A DNA stretch of 64,000 nt from Microbacterium sp. cx-55 (GTDB lineage Bacteria; Actinomycetota; Actinomycetes; Actinomycetales; Microbacteriaceae). Position 1 is the stretch's first letter; every line of letters begins with the position of its first letter. The position numbers were made by a program, and so were the translations under genes. The notes below the pieces were generated by a model. It did not search any database. It worked only from the letters and a program-made list of their open reading frames with translations, and was not told where the DNA came from. The DNA lies in the NCBI RefSeq assembly GCF_021117345.1, contig NZ_CP088261.1, forward strand, positions 558,001-622,000. The letters are read 5' to 3'. This document shows positions 1-8,424 of this stretch, one piece after another.

Positions 1-36
1 GGAGATGTTGTCGGTCACGAAGCTCCCCCTCTTCAT
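1..36 (-). CDS. Start of a gene running off the left edge (partial)
   Basis: Only about 12 codons are visible. On the minus strand an ATG at 36-34 is preceded by a good Shine-Dalgarno sequence (GGAGGGG near 41-47), and an in-frame GTG at 21 follows its own purine-rich AGGGGGAG. Either could be the start. It lies just downstream of the DeoR repressor on the same strand, so it may be co-transcribed with it. The product cannot be identified. Confidence 0.35.
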   Translation of the reverse strand, partial: MKRGSFVTDNIS

Positions 37-71
37 CGACCCCTCCACCGTAACCGGCGCGCGGCCGGGAG

Positions 72-878
72 TCAGGGGGTGAGGACGGTGACCCCCGCGG
101 CGGACAGCGCCGCGGCGAGGCCGGAGGGCGGCTCCTGATCGGTGATCAGGTAGTCCACGCCGTCGAGCGGGGCGACCTGTGCGAACAGGCGGCGCTCGAG
201 CTTCGTCGAGTCGGCGAGGATCGCGGTGCGGTCGGCGCGGCGCACCATCTCGGCCATCATCGACGCGTCGCCAAGGTTCGAGGCGGAGTAGCCCGATTCG
301 TCGACCGCACCGACGGCGACGAGCGCGATGTCGCAGCGGATGTCGACCTCGGGGCTGGTGGCGCTCATCGGCAGCGAGACGGGTCCGGTCGTCGCCTGGG
401 TGAGGGTGCGAACGGCCCCGCCGAAGATGTAGAGATCGCGGAAGACCGTGGGGGAGATCTCGCTCGGCACCCGCAGGTTGTTGGTCGCGATGGTCAGGTC
501 GCGGTGGTTGCGCAGCGCCCGCGCGACGGCCAGGGTCGTCGTTCCCGCATTCAGCATGAGGACGGAGCCGTCCTTCACTAGCTCGACGGCGAGCTTCGCG
601 ATCTTGTCCTTCTCGGTGACCTGCATCCGGAGTCTGACATCGAGTCCGCGGTCGCGCCCGGGGCCCTCGGTGGCGCTCACCGCGCCGCCGTGCGTGCGCA
701 CGAGGGCGCCCTCGCGGTCGAGTTGATCGAGATCGCGCCGGATGGTGTCGATCGAGACACCGAAGTGGGCCGCGAGGTCGGCGACCGTGACCCGGCCGAA
801 CTGGCGGACGTACGCGGCCAGGTCGGCTTTGCGGCCGGCTGGAAGGCGGCGGCCTCGTTCGGGATTTTGAGCTTCCAT
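72..878 (-). CDS. DeoR/GlpR-family transcriptional repressor
   Basis: A 268-residue DeoR-type sugar-operon repressor. The N-terminal winged helix (about residues 15-72) carries the family pattern VTVADLAAHFGVS followed by TIRRDLDQLDREG. The C-terminal DeoRC sensor (about 90-250) contains NAGTTTLAVARAL, the usual phosphosugar-binding loop. The reading frame continues far upstream, but family homology begins at MEAQNPERG, so the ATG at 878 is chosen. The gene diverges from the ABC-transporter/aldolase/kinase operon across a 196-bp gap, the standard arrangement for a local repressor relieved by a phosphorylated sugar from that pathway. The effector is unknown; a ketose phosphate is an inference from the aldolase and kinase. 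Confidence 0.9.
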   Translation of the reverse strand: MEAQNPERGRRLPAGRKADLAAYVRQFGRVTVADLAAHFGVSIDTIRRDLDQLDREGALVRTHGGAVSATEGPGRDRGLDVRLRMQVTEKDKIAKLAVELVKDGSVLMLNAGTTTLAVARALRNHRDLTIATNNLRVPSEISPTVFRDLYIFGGAVRTLTQATTGPVSLPMSATSPEVDIRCDIALVAVGAVDESGYSASNLGDASMMAEMVRRADRTAILADSTKLERRLFAQVAPLDGVDYLITDQEPPSGLAAALSAAGVTVLTP

Positions 879-978
879 CCCGACATATCTAGCACATTGC
901 GGCAGATGCCGCGCAAATTCGTGCAGGAAACAGCACGCCGTCACGCGGCAACGGAGCCCCTCGCACGCAGGAAAGTTG

Positions 979-1007
979 TTGACTCGTTCGAGTTTCCCCT
1001 GCATACT
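979..1007 (+). promoter_or_regulatory. Promoter and probable DeoR operator of the sugar operon
   Basis: A -35-like TTGACT (979-984) and a -10-like CATACT (1002-1007) are separated by exactly 17 bp, placing transcription start near 1014 and a leader of about 60 nt before the binding-protein gene. The imperfect palindrome ACTCGTTCGAGT (982-993) overlaps the -35 box and spacer, where a repressor would block RNA polymerase. That it is the DeoR site is inferred from position. Confidence 0.5.
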
Positions 1008-1074
1008 CATGCTGAAAGAGGCAGAAACCCGCAGAAGAGCGCGTAATGCCGCAGGATCTCGAAGAGGAGACACC

Positions 1075-2367
1075 ATGGCTATACATCGGCGCATGCACCG
1101 CCGAGCAGTGATGCTCGCAGGCATCGCAACCACCGCAGCGGCCGTCGTCGTATTGACGTCGTGCAGTTCCGGCGGATCAGGAGAGAGCGCGGACGGTGAC
1201 GTCACCATCGAGTTCGCGCAGTGGTGGGAACCGGAGCTGCCCGACGGGGAGTTCCGTGCGCTGATCGACGACTTCGAAGCAGCGAACCCGGGCATCACCG
1301 TCGACCTCGTCAGCGGCCCGTACGCGTCGACGAAGGAGCAGCTGTTCGCCGGGGCGGCGTCAGGAACGATGCCCGACGTCGTGGGTCTGGACGGCGCGTG
1401 GGTCAACGACTTCGCCTCGCAGGGCGTCATCGCCGACCTCAGCACGCTGATGGCCGACAGTGGCTACGACGACAGCGAACTGGCGAGCCAGGTGCAGGTC
1501 GACGGCAAGACGTACATGATCCCGGTGGTCAACTTCGTCTACCCGATGTTCACGAACGACGACCTGCTCGCGCAGGCAGGAATCGACGCCCCGCCGTCGA
1601 CCCGCAGCGAGTTCGCGGATGCGGCCGAGAAGGTCTCGGCGCTCGGCGATGACGCATCCGGATGGGTGCTCCCGCTGTCGCTCGAGGCGCCGAACGGTGT
1701 GCAGAACGACGTCATGTCGTGGGTGTGGGCATCCGGCGGATCGATGCTCGCCGACGGTCAGCCCGACCTGACGAACGACGACGTGACCTCGGCCACCGAG
1801 TTCATCGGCGACCTGTGGGACTCGGGCGCGATCGCCTCCGGCAGCTTCACGATGAAGGAGCAGGACAAGGTCGAGGAGTTCACGAACGGCCGGGTCGGCA
1901 TGATGATCGACTCGCTCGCGCACATCAACCTCATCCGCGAGACGAACCCCGACCTGAAGTTCTCGATCTCGGCCATCCCGGCAGAGGACGACTACACCGG
2001 TGAACGCGGCATCCCGTACGCGTCGTGGGGCATCGGCGTCGCCGAGAACTCCGAGCACAAAGACGCGGCGTTCAAGCTCGTCTCGTACCTGATGAGCGAG
2101 GAGACGAACTCGAAGCTGTCGACCATGGCGAACGCGTTCCCCGGCAACACGAAGTCGGTTCCCGAGTTCGTCGCCGACGACGACCTGTTCGCGACGGCGT
2201 TCGAGATCTACAAGGCGGGATACCCGGCGAACGAGTTCACCGGACTCCCCGTCGCCGAGGAGCTCATGCGCCAGTTCGGCGAGCAGTTCCAGGCGGCGCT
2301 GGATGGGCAGCAGTCCATCCCGGATGCGCTGGAGAAGGCGCAGACCGCCTGGACAGCCGAGTTCTGA
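1075..2367 (+). CDS. Carbohydrate ABC transporter substrate-binding lipoprotein
   Basis: A 430-residue family-1 (MalE/UgpB-like) extracellular solute-binding protein. Residues 1-30 form a lipoprotein signal peptide with lipobox VLTSC, so Cys30 would be lipidated and the protein held on the outer face of the membrane. The mature part starts with VTIEFAQWWEP and contains the family pattern of two lobes (NPGITVDLV, PDVVGLDGAW, VGMMIDSLAH). The ATG at 1075 is chosen because AGAGGAGA lies 5-12 nt upstream and the signal peptide starts there; the frame extends further upstream without homology. It is the first gene of the operon. The sugar cannot be named from sequence. Confidence 0.92.
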   Translation: MAIHRRMHRRAVMLAGIATTAAAVVVLTSCSSGGSGESADGDVTIEFAQWWEPELPDGEFRALIDDFEAANPGITVDLVSGPYASTKEQLFAGAASGTMPDVVGLDGAWVNDFASQGVIADLSTLMADSGYDDSELASQVQVDGKTYMIPVVNFVYPMFTNDDLLAQAGIDAPPSTRSEFADAAEKVSALGDDASGWVLPLSLEAPNGVQNDVMSWVWASGGSMLADGQPDLTNDDVTSATEFIGDLWDSGAIASGSFTMKEQDKVEEFTNGRVGMMIDSLAHINLIRETNPDLKFSISAIPAEDDYTGERGIPYASWGIGVAENSEHKDAAFKLVSYLMSEETNSKLSTMANAFPGNTKSVPEFVADDDLFATAFEIYKAGYPANEFTGLPVAEELMRQFGEQFQAALDGQQSIPDALEKAQTAWTAEF

Positions 2368-2379
2368 TCCCTCCCGACC

Positions 2380-2420
2380 GGGTCGGGTGCCGCGCACCCC
2401 TGGGTTGCGGCACCCGACCC
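2380..2420 (+). terminator. Strong intercistronic hairpin after the binding-protein gene
   Basis: GGGTCGGGTGCCGC (2380-2393) pairs perfectly with GCGGCACCCGACCC (2407-2420) around a 13-nt loop, just after the stop codon. There is no T-tract, so full termination is unlikely. Such hairpins after binding-protein genes commonly protect the upstream mRNA or partly attenuate transcription, giving more binding protein than permease. This role is inferred. Confidence 0.6.
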
Positions 2421-2437
2421 CTCACAAAGGCGTTCCC

Positions 2438-3367
2438 ATGACTATGCGATCACTGACGGCTCCGGATACCGAGACGCTCGTCACTGGCGTGCCGGCGGCG
2501 AAGAAGCGCCGCCACCTGCGGCGGGCCGCGGAGTCCTACGGATTCCTCGCCCCCACGCTCATCCTTCTGTTCGTGCTGATGATCGTGCCGATCGTGATGG
2601 TGATCAGCTACTCGTTCCAGGACCGCGCGATCATGGGCTCGTCGACCGACCTCGTCGGCTTCGACAACTACGTCGCCATCCTCACCGACCCGGGGTTCTG
2701 GAAAGCGACCGGCAACACGCTGATCTTCACGGTCACGAGCGTCGCCGCCCACCTCGTGCTGGGACTGACCTTCGCGATGCTGCTGAACAGCCCGCTGATC
2801 AGCGCCGTGCCGCGGGCGATCTTCCGGGCCATCTACGTGCTGCCGTGGCTGTTCACCGCCGCGGTGATCGCGGTGCTGTGGCGGATGCTGCTCGCCCCGA
2901 ACGGCATCATCAACTTCCTGCTCGACTCGAACATCGAGTGGCTCGCCTCCCCCCAGCTCGCGCTCGGCACGGTGACGTTCATCAACATCTGGGCGGGGTA
3001 CCCGTTCTTCATGGTCAGTCTGCTCGCGGGGCTCCAGGGCATTCCGCAGGACCTCAACGAAGCCGCCCGCGTCGATGGCGCAAGCAGTGTGCAGCGCTTC
3101 TGGAACGTCACCATCCCCCAGCTGCGCCCCATCATCATCAGCCTGCTGCTGCTCGACCTCATCTGGACGTCGCAGCAATTCGCCCTCATCTGGATGACCA
3201 CCGGGGGCGGGCCGATCGATGTGACCGAGGTGCTCAGCACCTATACCTACAAGCTCGCATTCGCGAACTACGACTTCGCGCAAGCCGCGACGTCCGCCGT
3301 GCTCGTGCTCCTGATGTCGATGGTGCTCGCGGTGTTCTACGTGCGTCACCAGAAGGCGAGGGACTGA
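2438..3367 (+). CDS. Carbohydrate ABC transporter permease (MalF/UgpA type)
   Basis: A 309-residue inner-membrane permease with about six transmembrane segments, beginning after a cytoplasmic basic N-terminus (residues 1-35). The EAA loop that docks the ATPase is visible as EAARVDGASSVQRFWNVTIPQL-like sequence about 90 residues from the C-terminus. The ATG at 2438 follows AAAGG by 7 nt; the longer open frame upstream reads through the hairpin and has no family similarity. The next gene starts 1 nt after its stop. No ATP-binding subunit is encoded here, as is usual for CUT1 systems that share a MalK/MsmK-like ATPase encoded elsewhere. Confidence 0.92.
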   Translation: MTMRSLTAPDTETLVTGVPAAKKRRHLRRAAESYGFLAPTLILLFVLMIVPIVMVISYSFQDRAIMGSSTDLVGFDNYVAILTDPGFWKATGNTLIFTVTSVAAHLVLGLTFAMLLNSPLISAVPRAIFRAIYVLPWLFTAAVIAVLWRMLLAPNGIINFLLDSNIEWLASPQLALGTVTFINIWAGYPFFMVSLLAGLQGIPQDLNEAARVDGASSVQRFWNVTIPQLRPIIISLLLLDLIWTSQQFALIWMTTGGGPIDVTEVLSTYTYKLAFANYDFAQAATSAVLVLLMSMVLAVFYVRHQKARD

Positions 3368-3368
3368 C

Positions 3369-4280
3369 ATGTCGATCTCCACGAAGTCGCGGACCCGATC
3401 GGATGCGGCGCTGATCGCGGGCCCCCGCCCGCGGCCCGGTACCCGCGCGAAGAAACGCACCCGCCTCGCCCGCGCCGGCGTCATCATCGGCCTCCTCCTC
3501 GGCGCCGTGTTCGCCGCGGCCCCGGTGCTTTGGATGCTGTCGAGCTCGTTCAAGTCGAATCGCGAGATCTTCGAGCTGCCGCCGCGCCTGATCACCGAAT
3601 CGTTCTCGTTCGACGCGTACGCGGCGATCCTGACGAACCCCGAGACCGTGCGGTTCTTCATCAACAGCTACGTGGTCGCGGGGGCGGTGACGATTCTCAC
3701 GCTCCTCGTCGCCATCCAGGCCGCGTACGCGTTCAGCCGGTTCGAGTTCCGCGGCAAGCGGGTGCTGAACGTCGTGATCGTGAGCGTGCAGGCGGTGCCG
3801 CCGATCACGCTGTTGATCCCCTACTTCGGCCTGATGGTCGGGTTCGGGCTCTACAACACCTACGCGGGGCTGATCCTCACGTACATGGTGTTCACGCTGC
3901 CGTACGCGATCATCATGATGACCGGCTACCTGAATACGCTGCCGCGCGAGCTCGACGAGGCCGTGCGCATGGACGGTGCCGGGTCGTTCACGGCCCTCTG
4001 GCGGGTGCTCGTGCCGATCGCCGTTCCGGGCATCGTCTCGGTCGGGATCTACACGTTCATGATCGCGTGGAACGAGTACCTGTTCGCATTGACGCTGACG
4101 CGCACCACCGACATGCGCACCGTACCCATCGGCATCCAGTTGCTCATGGGCCAGCACTCGTACGAGTGGAACCAGATCATGGCGATGAGCATTCTCGGCT
4201 CGATCCCGGTGCTCATCCTGTTCCTCGTTCTGCAGCGCTACTTCATCAGCGGGCTGACGGCCGGCTCCGTGAAGAGCTGA
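3369..4280 (+). CDS. Carbohydrate ABC transporter permease (MalG/UgpE type)
   Basis: A 303-residue partner permease. A charged N-terminal stretch (residues 1-38) precedes the first membrane helix, and about six helices follow. The EAA motif reads DEAVRMDGAGSFTALWRVL, and the C-terminus VLQRYFISGLTAGSVKS is characteristic of MalG-type subunits. The ATG is 1 nt past the stop of the upstream permease, so the two are translationally coupled and presumably form the heterodimeric channel. Confidence 0.93.
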   Translation: MSISTKSRTRSDAALIAGPRPRPGTRAKKRTRLARAGVIIGLLLGAVFAAAPVLWMLSSSFKSNREIFELPPRLITESFSFDAYAAILTNPETVRFFINSYVVAGAVTILTLLVAIQAAYAFSRFEFRGKRVLNVVIVSVQAVPPITLLIPYFGLMVGFGLYNTYAGLILTYMVFTLPYAIIMMTGYLNTLPRELDEAVRMDGAGSFTALWRVLVPIAVPGIVSVGIYTFMIAWNEYLFALTLTRTTDMRTVPIGIQLLMGQHSYEWNQIMAMSILGSIPVLILFLVLQRYFISGLTAGSVKS

Positions 4281-4324
4281 CGCTTTTCCGATCCTCGAAC
4301 CACCTCACACGAAGGAGAACCACA

Positions 4325-5188
4325 GTGCTGTACACCGGCAAGTCCATCCTCGACGTCGCGAACGACCACAACTTCGCCATCCCGGCGTTCAACATCAGCG
4401 ACTGGGCGATGTTCAACGGAATCATGGACATCAGCGAGGAGAAGGCCGCCCCGGTCATCATCGCGATCCACCCCGATGAGGTTTCGCACGTCACGACCGA
4501 CCTGATCCAGGCGATGCACGCCCGTGCGCACCGCTCGAGCGTGCCGGTGGCGATCCACTGGGATCACGGCGGCACGTACGAGCAGATGATCGTCGCGATC
4601 CAGGCGGGGTTCACCTCGGTCATGATCGACGCCTCGCTGCTGCCGTTCGATGAGAACGTGGCGCTGACGCGGAAGGTCGTGGAGGCCGCCCACGCGGTGG
4701 GCGTGCAGGTCGAGGGCGAACTCGGCACGATCGGCGCGAACGACAGCTACGGCGAGTCGGGCGCGGCGGAGATCATCTACACGAACACGGAGGATGCGGT
4801 GCGCTTCGTGGCCGAGACGGGCGTCGACAGTCTCGCGATCGCGATCGGTACCTCGCACGGGTTGTACCCGGCCGATAAGAACCCGGAACTGCGTCACGAC
4901 CTGCTCGAAGAGATCAAGGCGGCCGTCGGCATCCCGCTCGTGTTGCACGGGGGGTCGTCGAACCCGGATGCGGAACTCGCCCGCGCCGTGTCGCTCGGCG
5001 TCAACAAGATCAACATCTCGAGCGACATCAAGGTGTCGTACCACAACCGCATGCGCGAGATCCTCGGCACCGACGAACGTCTGCGCGAGCCGAACGCGAT
5101 CCAGCCGGAGGCCATCGCGGCGATGAAGGTGACCGCGGCCGAGAAGATCGATCTGTTCGGCGCGGCCGGCAAGGCGTCGCTGTACTAA
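4325..5188 (+). CDS. Class II ketose-bisphosphate aldolase (KbaY/GatY/Fba family)
   Basis: A 287-residue zinc-dependent aldolase that would split a ketose bisphosphate into dihydroxyacetone phosphate and an aldehyde. Signature parts are HWDHGG (about 78-83, catalytic Asp and a zinc His), GTSHGLY (second zinc His), VLHGGSS (third) and NISSDIK (phosphate loop). The start is the GTG at 4325, preceded by GAAGGAGAA; the same frame is open much further upstream, overlapping the permease, but without homology. Its place between a sugar transporter and a sugar kinase suggests catabolism by phosphorylation and aldol cleavage. Whether the substrate is fructose-, tagatose- or another bisphosphate cannot be decided here. 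Confidence 0.9.
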   Translation: MLYTGKSILDVANDHNFAIPAFNISDWAMFNGIMDISEEKAAPVIIAIHPDEVSHVTTDLIQAMHARAHRSSVPVAIHWDHGGTYEQMIVAIQAGFTSVMIDASLLPFDENVALTRKVVEAAHAVGVQVEGELGTIGANDSYGESGAAEIIYTNTEDAVRFVAETGVDSLAIAIGTSHGLYPADKNPELRHDLLEEIKAAVGIPLVLHGGSSNPDAELARAVSLGVNKINISSDIKVSYHNRMREILGTDERLREPNAIQPEAIAAMKVTAAEKIDLFGAAGKASLY

Positions 5189-5214
5189 CGCCGCAGGAGG
5201 ATCAGGATCGCGTC

Positions 5215-6414
5215 ATGGGTAGTTCTCTCGTTCTCGGGCTCGGCGGCACCGTCGATTTCGAGGTGCACTGGGATCCTCGGGTGCTCGAGGAGCTCGCCCG
5301 CTCGTACGCGATCCGGGTCGGTGAGCTGTCGGCGACCGCGCCGATCACCGATGAACGGTCGCTGGTCGTCACGATCCTCGCGTTCGTGGCGACCGGCGCC
5401 GGCGGCGAGTTCTTCGTCGAGTCGTCGGAGACGCTCGAGAGGTTCGCGTCTCGGTTCACGACGAAGGTGACGCTCGGCGGCACCGGGGTGCGGGCGGGGC
5501 TCGCGCTCGATCAGGTGGGCGTTGCGACCGTGCAGCATCTGGTGAGCATCGACGAAAACGTGCGGCGGTTGCTGCCGGCGTCGATCACGTCGGTCTGTTC
5601 GGCGACCGAGGACACGCTCGATCCGCACCTGATCGTGCAGTACCCGGCGGCGACGGTCGTGCGGTTGGTCGATGGCGAGGTCGTCTCACCGGCCCCGAAT
5701 CGGCTGATCTTCGCGAACGATCCACCGAACCGGGAGATGGCGATCGCGGCCGATCTCGGTGATGCGCTCGCCGACGCGCGCGTTTTTCTGGTGTCGGGAT
5801 TCAACACGATGCAGGACCACGATCTGCTCGTGCGACGGCTGGGTGAGCTGACTGCAGCGATGGTGCGGCTGCCGGAGGACGCCCTCGTGTACTACGAGGA
5901 CGCGGGCTTCTACGTGCGGGAGTTCGCCGAGACGATCCGGGCGCACCTGCTGCCGTGGATCGACGTGTACGGCATGAACGAGGACGAACTGCAGGAGTAC
6001 GTGCAGCGTCCGGTGGATCTACTCGACCCCGATGATGTCGTCGCGGCGTTGGCGGAGGTGCGCCGGTTGATTCCGGCGCCCGTCGTCGTCGTGCACACGC
6101 GGTACTGGGCGATCGGGGTCGGACCGAGTGCCGCGACGACGCGCACCGCGCTCGACAGCGCGGTGCGGATGGCGGCCACCCGGTACCGGCTCGGTGACGT
6201 GTTCGATCGCGCGGATCTCGACGTGACGGGGGAGCTGCCCCGGCATCCCGGGGGGCTGGCCGTGGTGGCGGCCGTCGAGGGTGCGGTGCCGGATGCGGCG
6301 GGCGTCGCCGCCCACGTCATCGATACGGCGTCGCCGACGACGATCGGCCTCGGCGACACGTTCGTCGGTGGATTCCTCGCGGGCGTGGTGAGTCGCAGCG
6401 AGGCGCCGGCCTGA
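5215..6414 (+). CDS. ADP-dependent phosphofructokinase/glucokinase-family sugar kinase
   Basis: A 399-residue ribokinase-superfamily protein resembling the ADP_PFK_GK family, which uses ADP rather than ATP to phosphorylate glucose or fructose 6-phosphate. Near the C-terminus GLGDTFVGGF supplies the GXGD anion hole and catalytic Asp (about residue 381). YGMNEDEL in mid-protein matches the substrate/ADP-site NED-type segment, and an N-terminal GLGGTVD motif fits sugar binding. AGGAGG lies 14 nt before the ATG. It is the last gene of the operon after the aldolase, so it probably makes the aldolase's bisphosphate substrate. ADP use is a family-based inference. Confidence 0.75.
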   Translation: MGSSLVLGLGGTVDFEVHWDPRVLEELARSYAIRVGELSATAPITDERSLVVTILAFVATGAGGEFFVESSETLERFASRFTTKVTLGGTGVRAGLALDQVGVATVQHLVSIDENVRRLLPASITSVCSATEDTLDPHLIVQYPAATVVRLVDGEVVSPAPNRLIFANDPPNREMAIAADLGDALADARVFLVSGFNTMQDHDLLVRRLGELTAAMVRLPEDALVYYEDAGFYVREFAETIRAHLLPWIDVYGMNEDELQEYVQRPVDLLDPDDVVAALAEVRRLIPAPVVVVHTRYWAIGVGPSAATTRTALDSAVRMAATRYRLGDVFDRADLDVTGELPRHPGGLAVVAAVEGAVPDAAGVAAHVIDTASPTTIGLGDTFVGGFLAGVVSRSEAPA

Positions 6415-6558
6415 GCGAGGTTCCGGCCTGATCGGCGAGTTCGCGTCGTCGCCTCCGGTTGTCCACAGTCTGCGCGGCGTTGCGGGATGCGGGTGGATGC
6501 CCGGTATGCTCGCCGAACCAGAGCTCCTCGCTGGATCGCCGTGGACATTGGAGTCCTC

Positions 6559-6780
6559 ATGGTTCGTCCCCGCCCCACCGCTCTTGCCGTGTTCGCCGCC
6601 ACGATCGGGATGCTGCTGCTCGTCGCAGGCATCGTGCTCGCCGCGGACGGATCGCTCATTGACGTTCGTCTCGCCAGGATCATGCTGTTCGCGGGCGTCA
6701 GTGTGCTCGCGATCGTCGCGGTCGTGTCGGTCGAGTACTCCCGCCTGCGTGCCGGTCGCACCCGGATGCGGGTTCGCTGA
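6559..6780 (+). CDS. Small two-helix membrane protein
   Basis: A 73-residue protein of unknown function. After MVRPRPT come two hydrophobic helices (about residues 8-30 and 36-58), then a short basic tail ending RTRMRVR. The ATG at 6559 is chosen because GGAG lies 5-9 nt upstream; the frame is open 24 codons further back but that part is hydrophilic and has no Shine-Dalgarno sequence. It stands alone between the sugar operon and the convergent DUF222-HNH gene. Confidence 0.55.
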   Translation: MVRPRPTALAVFAATIGMLLLVAGIVLAADGSLIDVRLARIMLFAGVSVLAIVAVVSVEYSRLRAGRTRMRVR

Positions 6781-6812
6781 CCCTCACGCGAACGGCAGGG
6801 TCGACCCATCGA

Positions 6813-8198
6813 TCAGAACGGTGGGGGAGGCCCGCCGGGATCGTCGGGAATGAAGTGCACGGTCGGGGCGGGTGGGGTATCGATGTAGGTGGCGCCGAGT
6901 GGGGAGGTCCATTCGAGTACCCCGCCGCCGAGTTGCCGCACGCGCCAGGCGGTGAATTGCTTCATGCTGTGGTGGCGTTGGCAGAGGGCCTCGCAGTTGT
7001 CGACAGCCGTGGGGCCGCCGAGGTGATGGTCGACGGTGTGGTCGATTTCGCAGCGGATGGCGGGCACGCGGCATCCGGGAAAACGGCAGTGTCGGTCGCG
7101 GGCACCCAGGAATCGGCGCATCGGTGCACTCGCGAGTCGCGCGTCGGTGTGCAGCACGGCGCCGGTGACGGGGTCGGTGATCAGGCGGTCCCACGCTTCA
7201 TCGACCGTGCCGGCGAGAAGCCGCGCGGTCTCGGCTTCGATGGGTGAGCGACCGACGAGGTCGGCGGGGTGCTCGTCGCCGCGAAGAAGGGTGAGCGCGG
7301 GCACGACGACCTGCACCTTCGCGCGGATGGCGCCGAGCGCGCCGGGCCCGTCATCAGCGCGTGTGGGGTCGGCACCCGGCTGCGCGGTGAGCAGCATGTC
7401 GGTGAGCAGGTCGACCCGAAGCTGGTCGACCGTGCGTGCGTCTGACGCGACGATCTCGTCCTGATCGAAGACACCGCCCGCTGCGTCACCACAACCCGCC
7501 GCGCCGCTCGCAGCCCGCGCCCGCATCCGCTCGCGGGCCTGGCCGCGCGCGTCGACGGTGGCCGCGGCCTGCTGCGTCAGTCGGTCGTAGATGGCGTCGA
7601 TGTGCAGCGTCGGTGCGATGAGGGTCAGCCCCGACATGCCGTCGCCGACGACGAATGTGCGGATGCAGCGACCTTCACGGGCTTCCGCGTGCCGCTCGGT
7701 GAGGGTGCGCGGATGCAGCCGCTCGGCGAGGATCGCCAGTTCCGCCCGCAGGCGCCCCGCGGTCTCGTCTTCGCAGCGGATCAGTGCGAGCTGCTCGAAC
7801 TCGGCCCGCACCTCGGGCGGAAGCGGCCGCCCGAGCTCCGTGATCAGTTGCACATGAGCGCGAGTGATCGTGCCCGCCTCCCACGCATCGAGCGTCGCGG
7901 GGAATCCGTCCACCAGCATCGCCGCGTCGTTGATCTGCCGCTGCATCGAACGGTCGGAGCTGCGCATGACTCCGGCGAGCTCGGCTGCGATGGAACGCAG
8001 TGCCATCTCGGTCGCCTTCACCGACGAGGATGCGTGCGCCGTGTGCTGCTCGGCCAGCTCGAGAGCGCGAGCGAGCGCCCGACTCATGCGCGCCTGCCCC
8101 GCCGCGACCTGCGCGTTCGCGGTGCTCGCCGCGTGCACGATGTCGGCCAGCGTCGAGGTCTCCGCGTCGCTGAATCCGATGAACGTGCTCGTTGTCAT
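6813..8198 (-). CDS. DUF222/13E12-family HNH endonuclease-like protein, copy 1
   Basis: A 461-residue member of the actinobacterial 13E12 repeat family: a long helical DUF222 region (about residues 1-330) and a C-terminal HNH fold (about 365-425) with CRFPGCRVPAIRCEIDH, then DNCEALCQRHHSMK. The Cys pairs and His residues expected for a zinc-bound HNH are present. The cellular role of the family is not established; such genes occur in many copies and recombine with each other. The ATG at 8198 has no Shine-Dalgarno sequence, but a TAAAAT box lies 6 nt upstream, suggesting a leaderless mRNA. Copy 2 at 13804-15240 is nearly identical. Confidence 0.9.
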   Translation of the reverse strand: MTTSTFIGFSDAETSTLADIVHAASTANAQVAAGQARMSRALARALELAEQHTAHASSSVKATEMALRSIAAELAGVMRSSDRSMQRQINDAAMLVDGFPATLDAWEAGTITRAHVQLITELGRPLPPEVRAEFEQLALIRCEDETAGRLRAELAILAERLHPRTLTERHAEAREGRCIRTFVVGDGMSGLTLIAPTLHIDAIYDRLTQQAAATVDARGQARERMRARAASGAAGCGDAAGGVFDQDEIVASDARTVDQLRVDLLTDMLLTAQPGADPTRADDGPGALGAIRAKVQVVVPALTLLRGDEHPADLVGRSPIEAETARLLAGTVDEAWDRLITDPVTGAVLHTDARLASAPMRRFLGARDRHCRFPGCRVPAIRCEIDHTVDHHLGGPTAVDNCEALCQRHHSMKQFTAWRVRQLGGGVLEWTSPLGATYIDTPPAPTVHFIPDDPGGPPPPF

Positions 8199-8297
8199 GC
8201 CCCAATTTTACGAAGGGCCTCCGACATCGACATCCCAGATCAGCGCCTCATTCCAGACCTGCGGAGAACTCCCCGAACCAGCGTCCTGGGGAGGAGG
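6832..8297. repeat. Long dispersed repeat, copy A (DUF222-HNH gene plus upstream region)
   Basis: From 6832 to about 8297 the DNA matches 13861-15337 in the same orientation, mostly in long identical runs by eye. The match covers almost the whole HNH gene and about 100 bp upstream of its start. It stops in the gene's 3' end (the last few codons differ) and at unrelated flanks. The spacing of about 7 kb and the high similarity suggest recent duplication or ongoing gene conversion. Confidence 0.85.
8205..8210 (-). promoter_or_regulatory. -10 element for a leaderless transcript
   Basis: On the minus strand TAAAAT is followed by six bases (TGGGGC) and then the ATG of the HNH gene. With the usual 6-7 nt between -10 box and start point, transcription would begin at the ATG. 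The same arrangement is conserved in copy 2 (15247-15252). Confidence 0.5.
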
Positions 8298-8424
8298 AGT
8301 GCGGCGACGCTCACCGATCACCGCGCCCACCGGTCTCTCGCCGCGGGTGGCGCGGCGGTGCGTTTCGATCACGTCGAATCCGGCGGCCTGCCGAGACTAT
8401 CCCGCACTCCCCAGACCCACACCC

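Noticed and set aside
879..1445. Long N-terminal extension of the DeoR reading frame
   Set aside because: It crosses the divergent promoter and the binding-protein gene; homology starts at 878.
4325..6414. Sulfoquinovose (sulfo-EMP) catabolic pathway
   Set aside because: Kinase plus aldolase fits in outline, but there is no sulfoquinovosidase, isomerase or sulfonate exporter, and the kinase belongs to another family.
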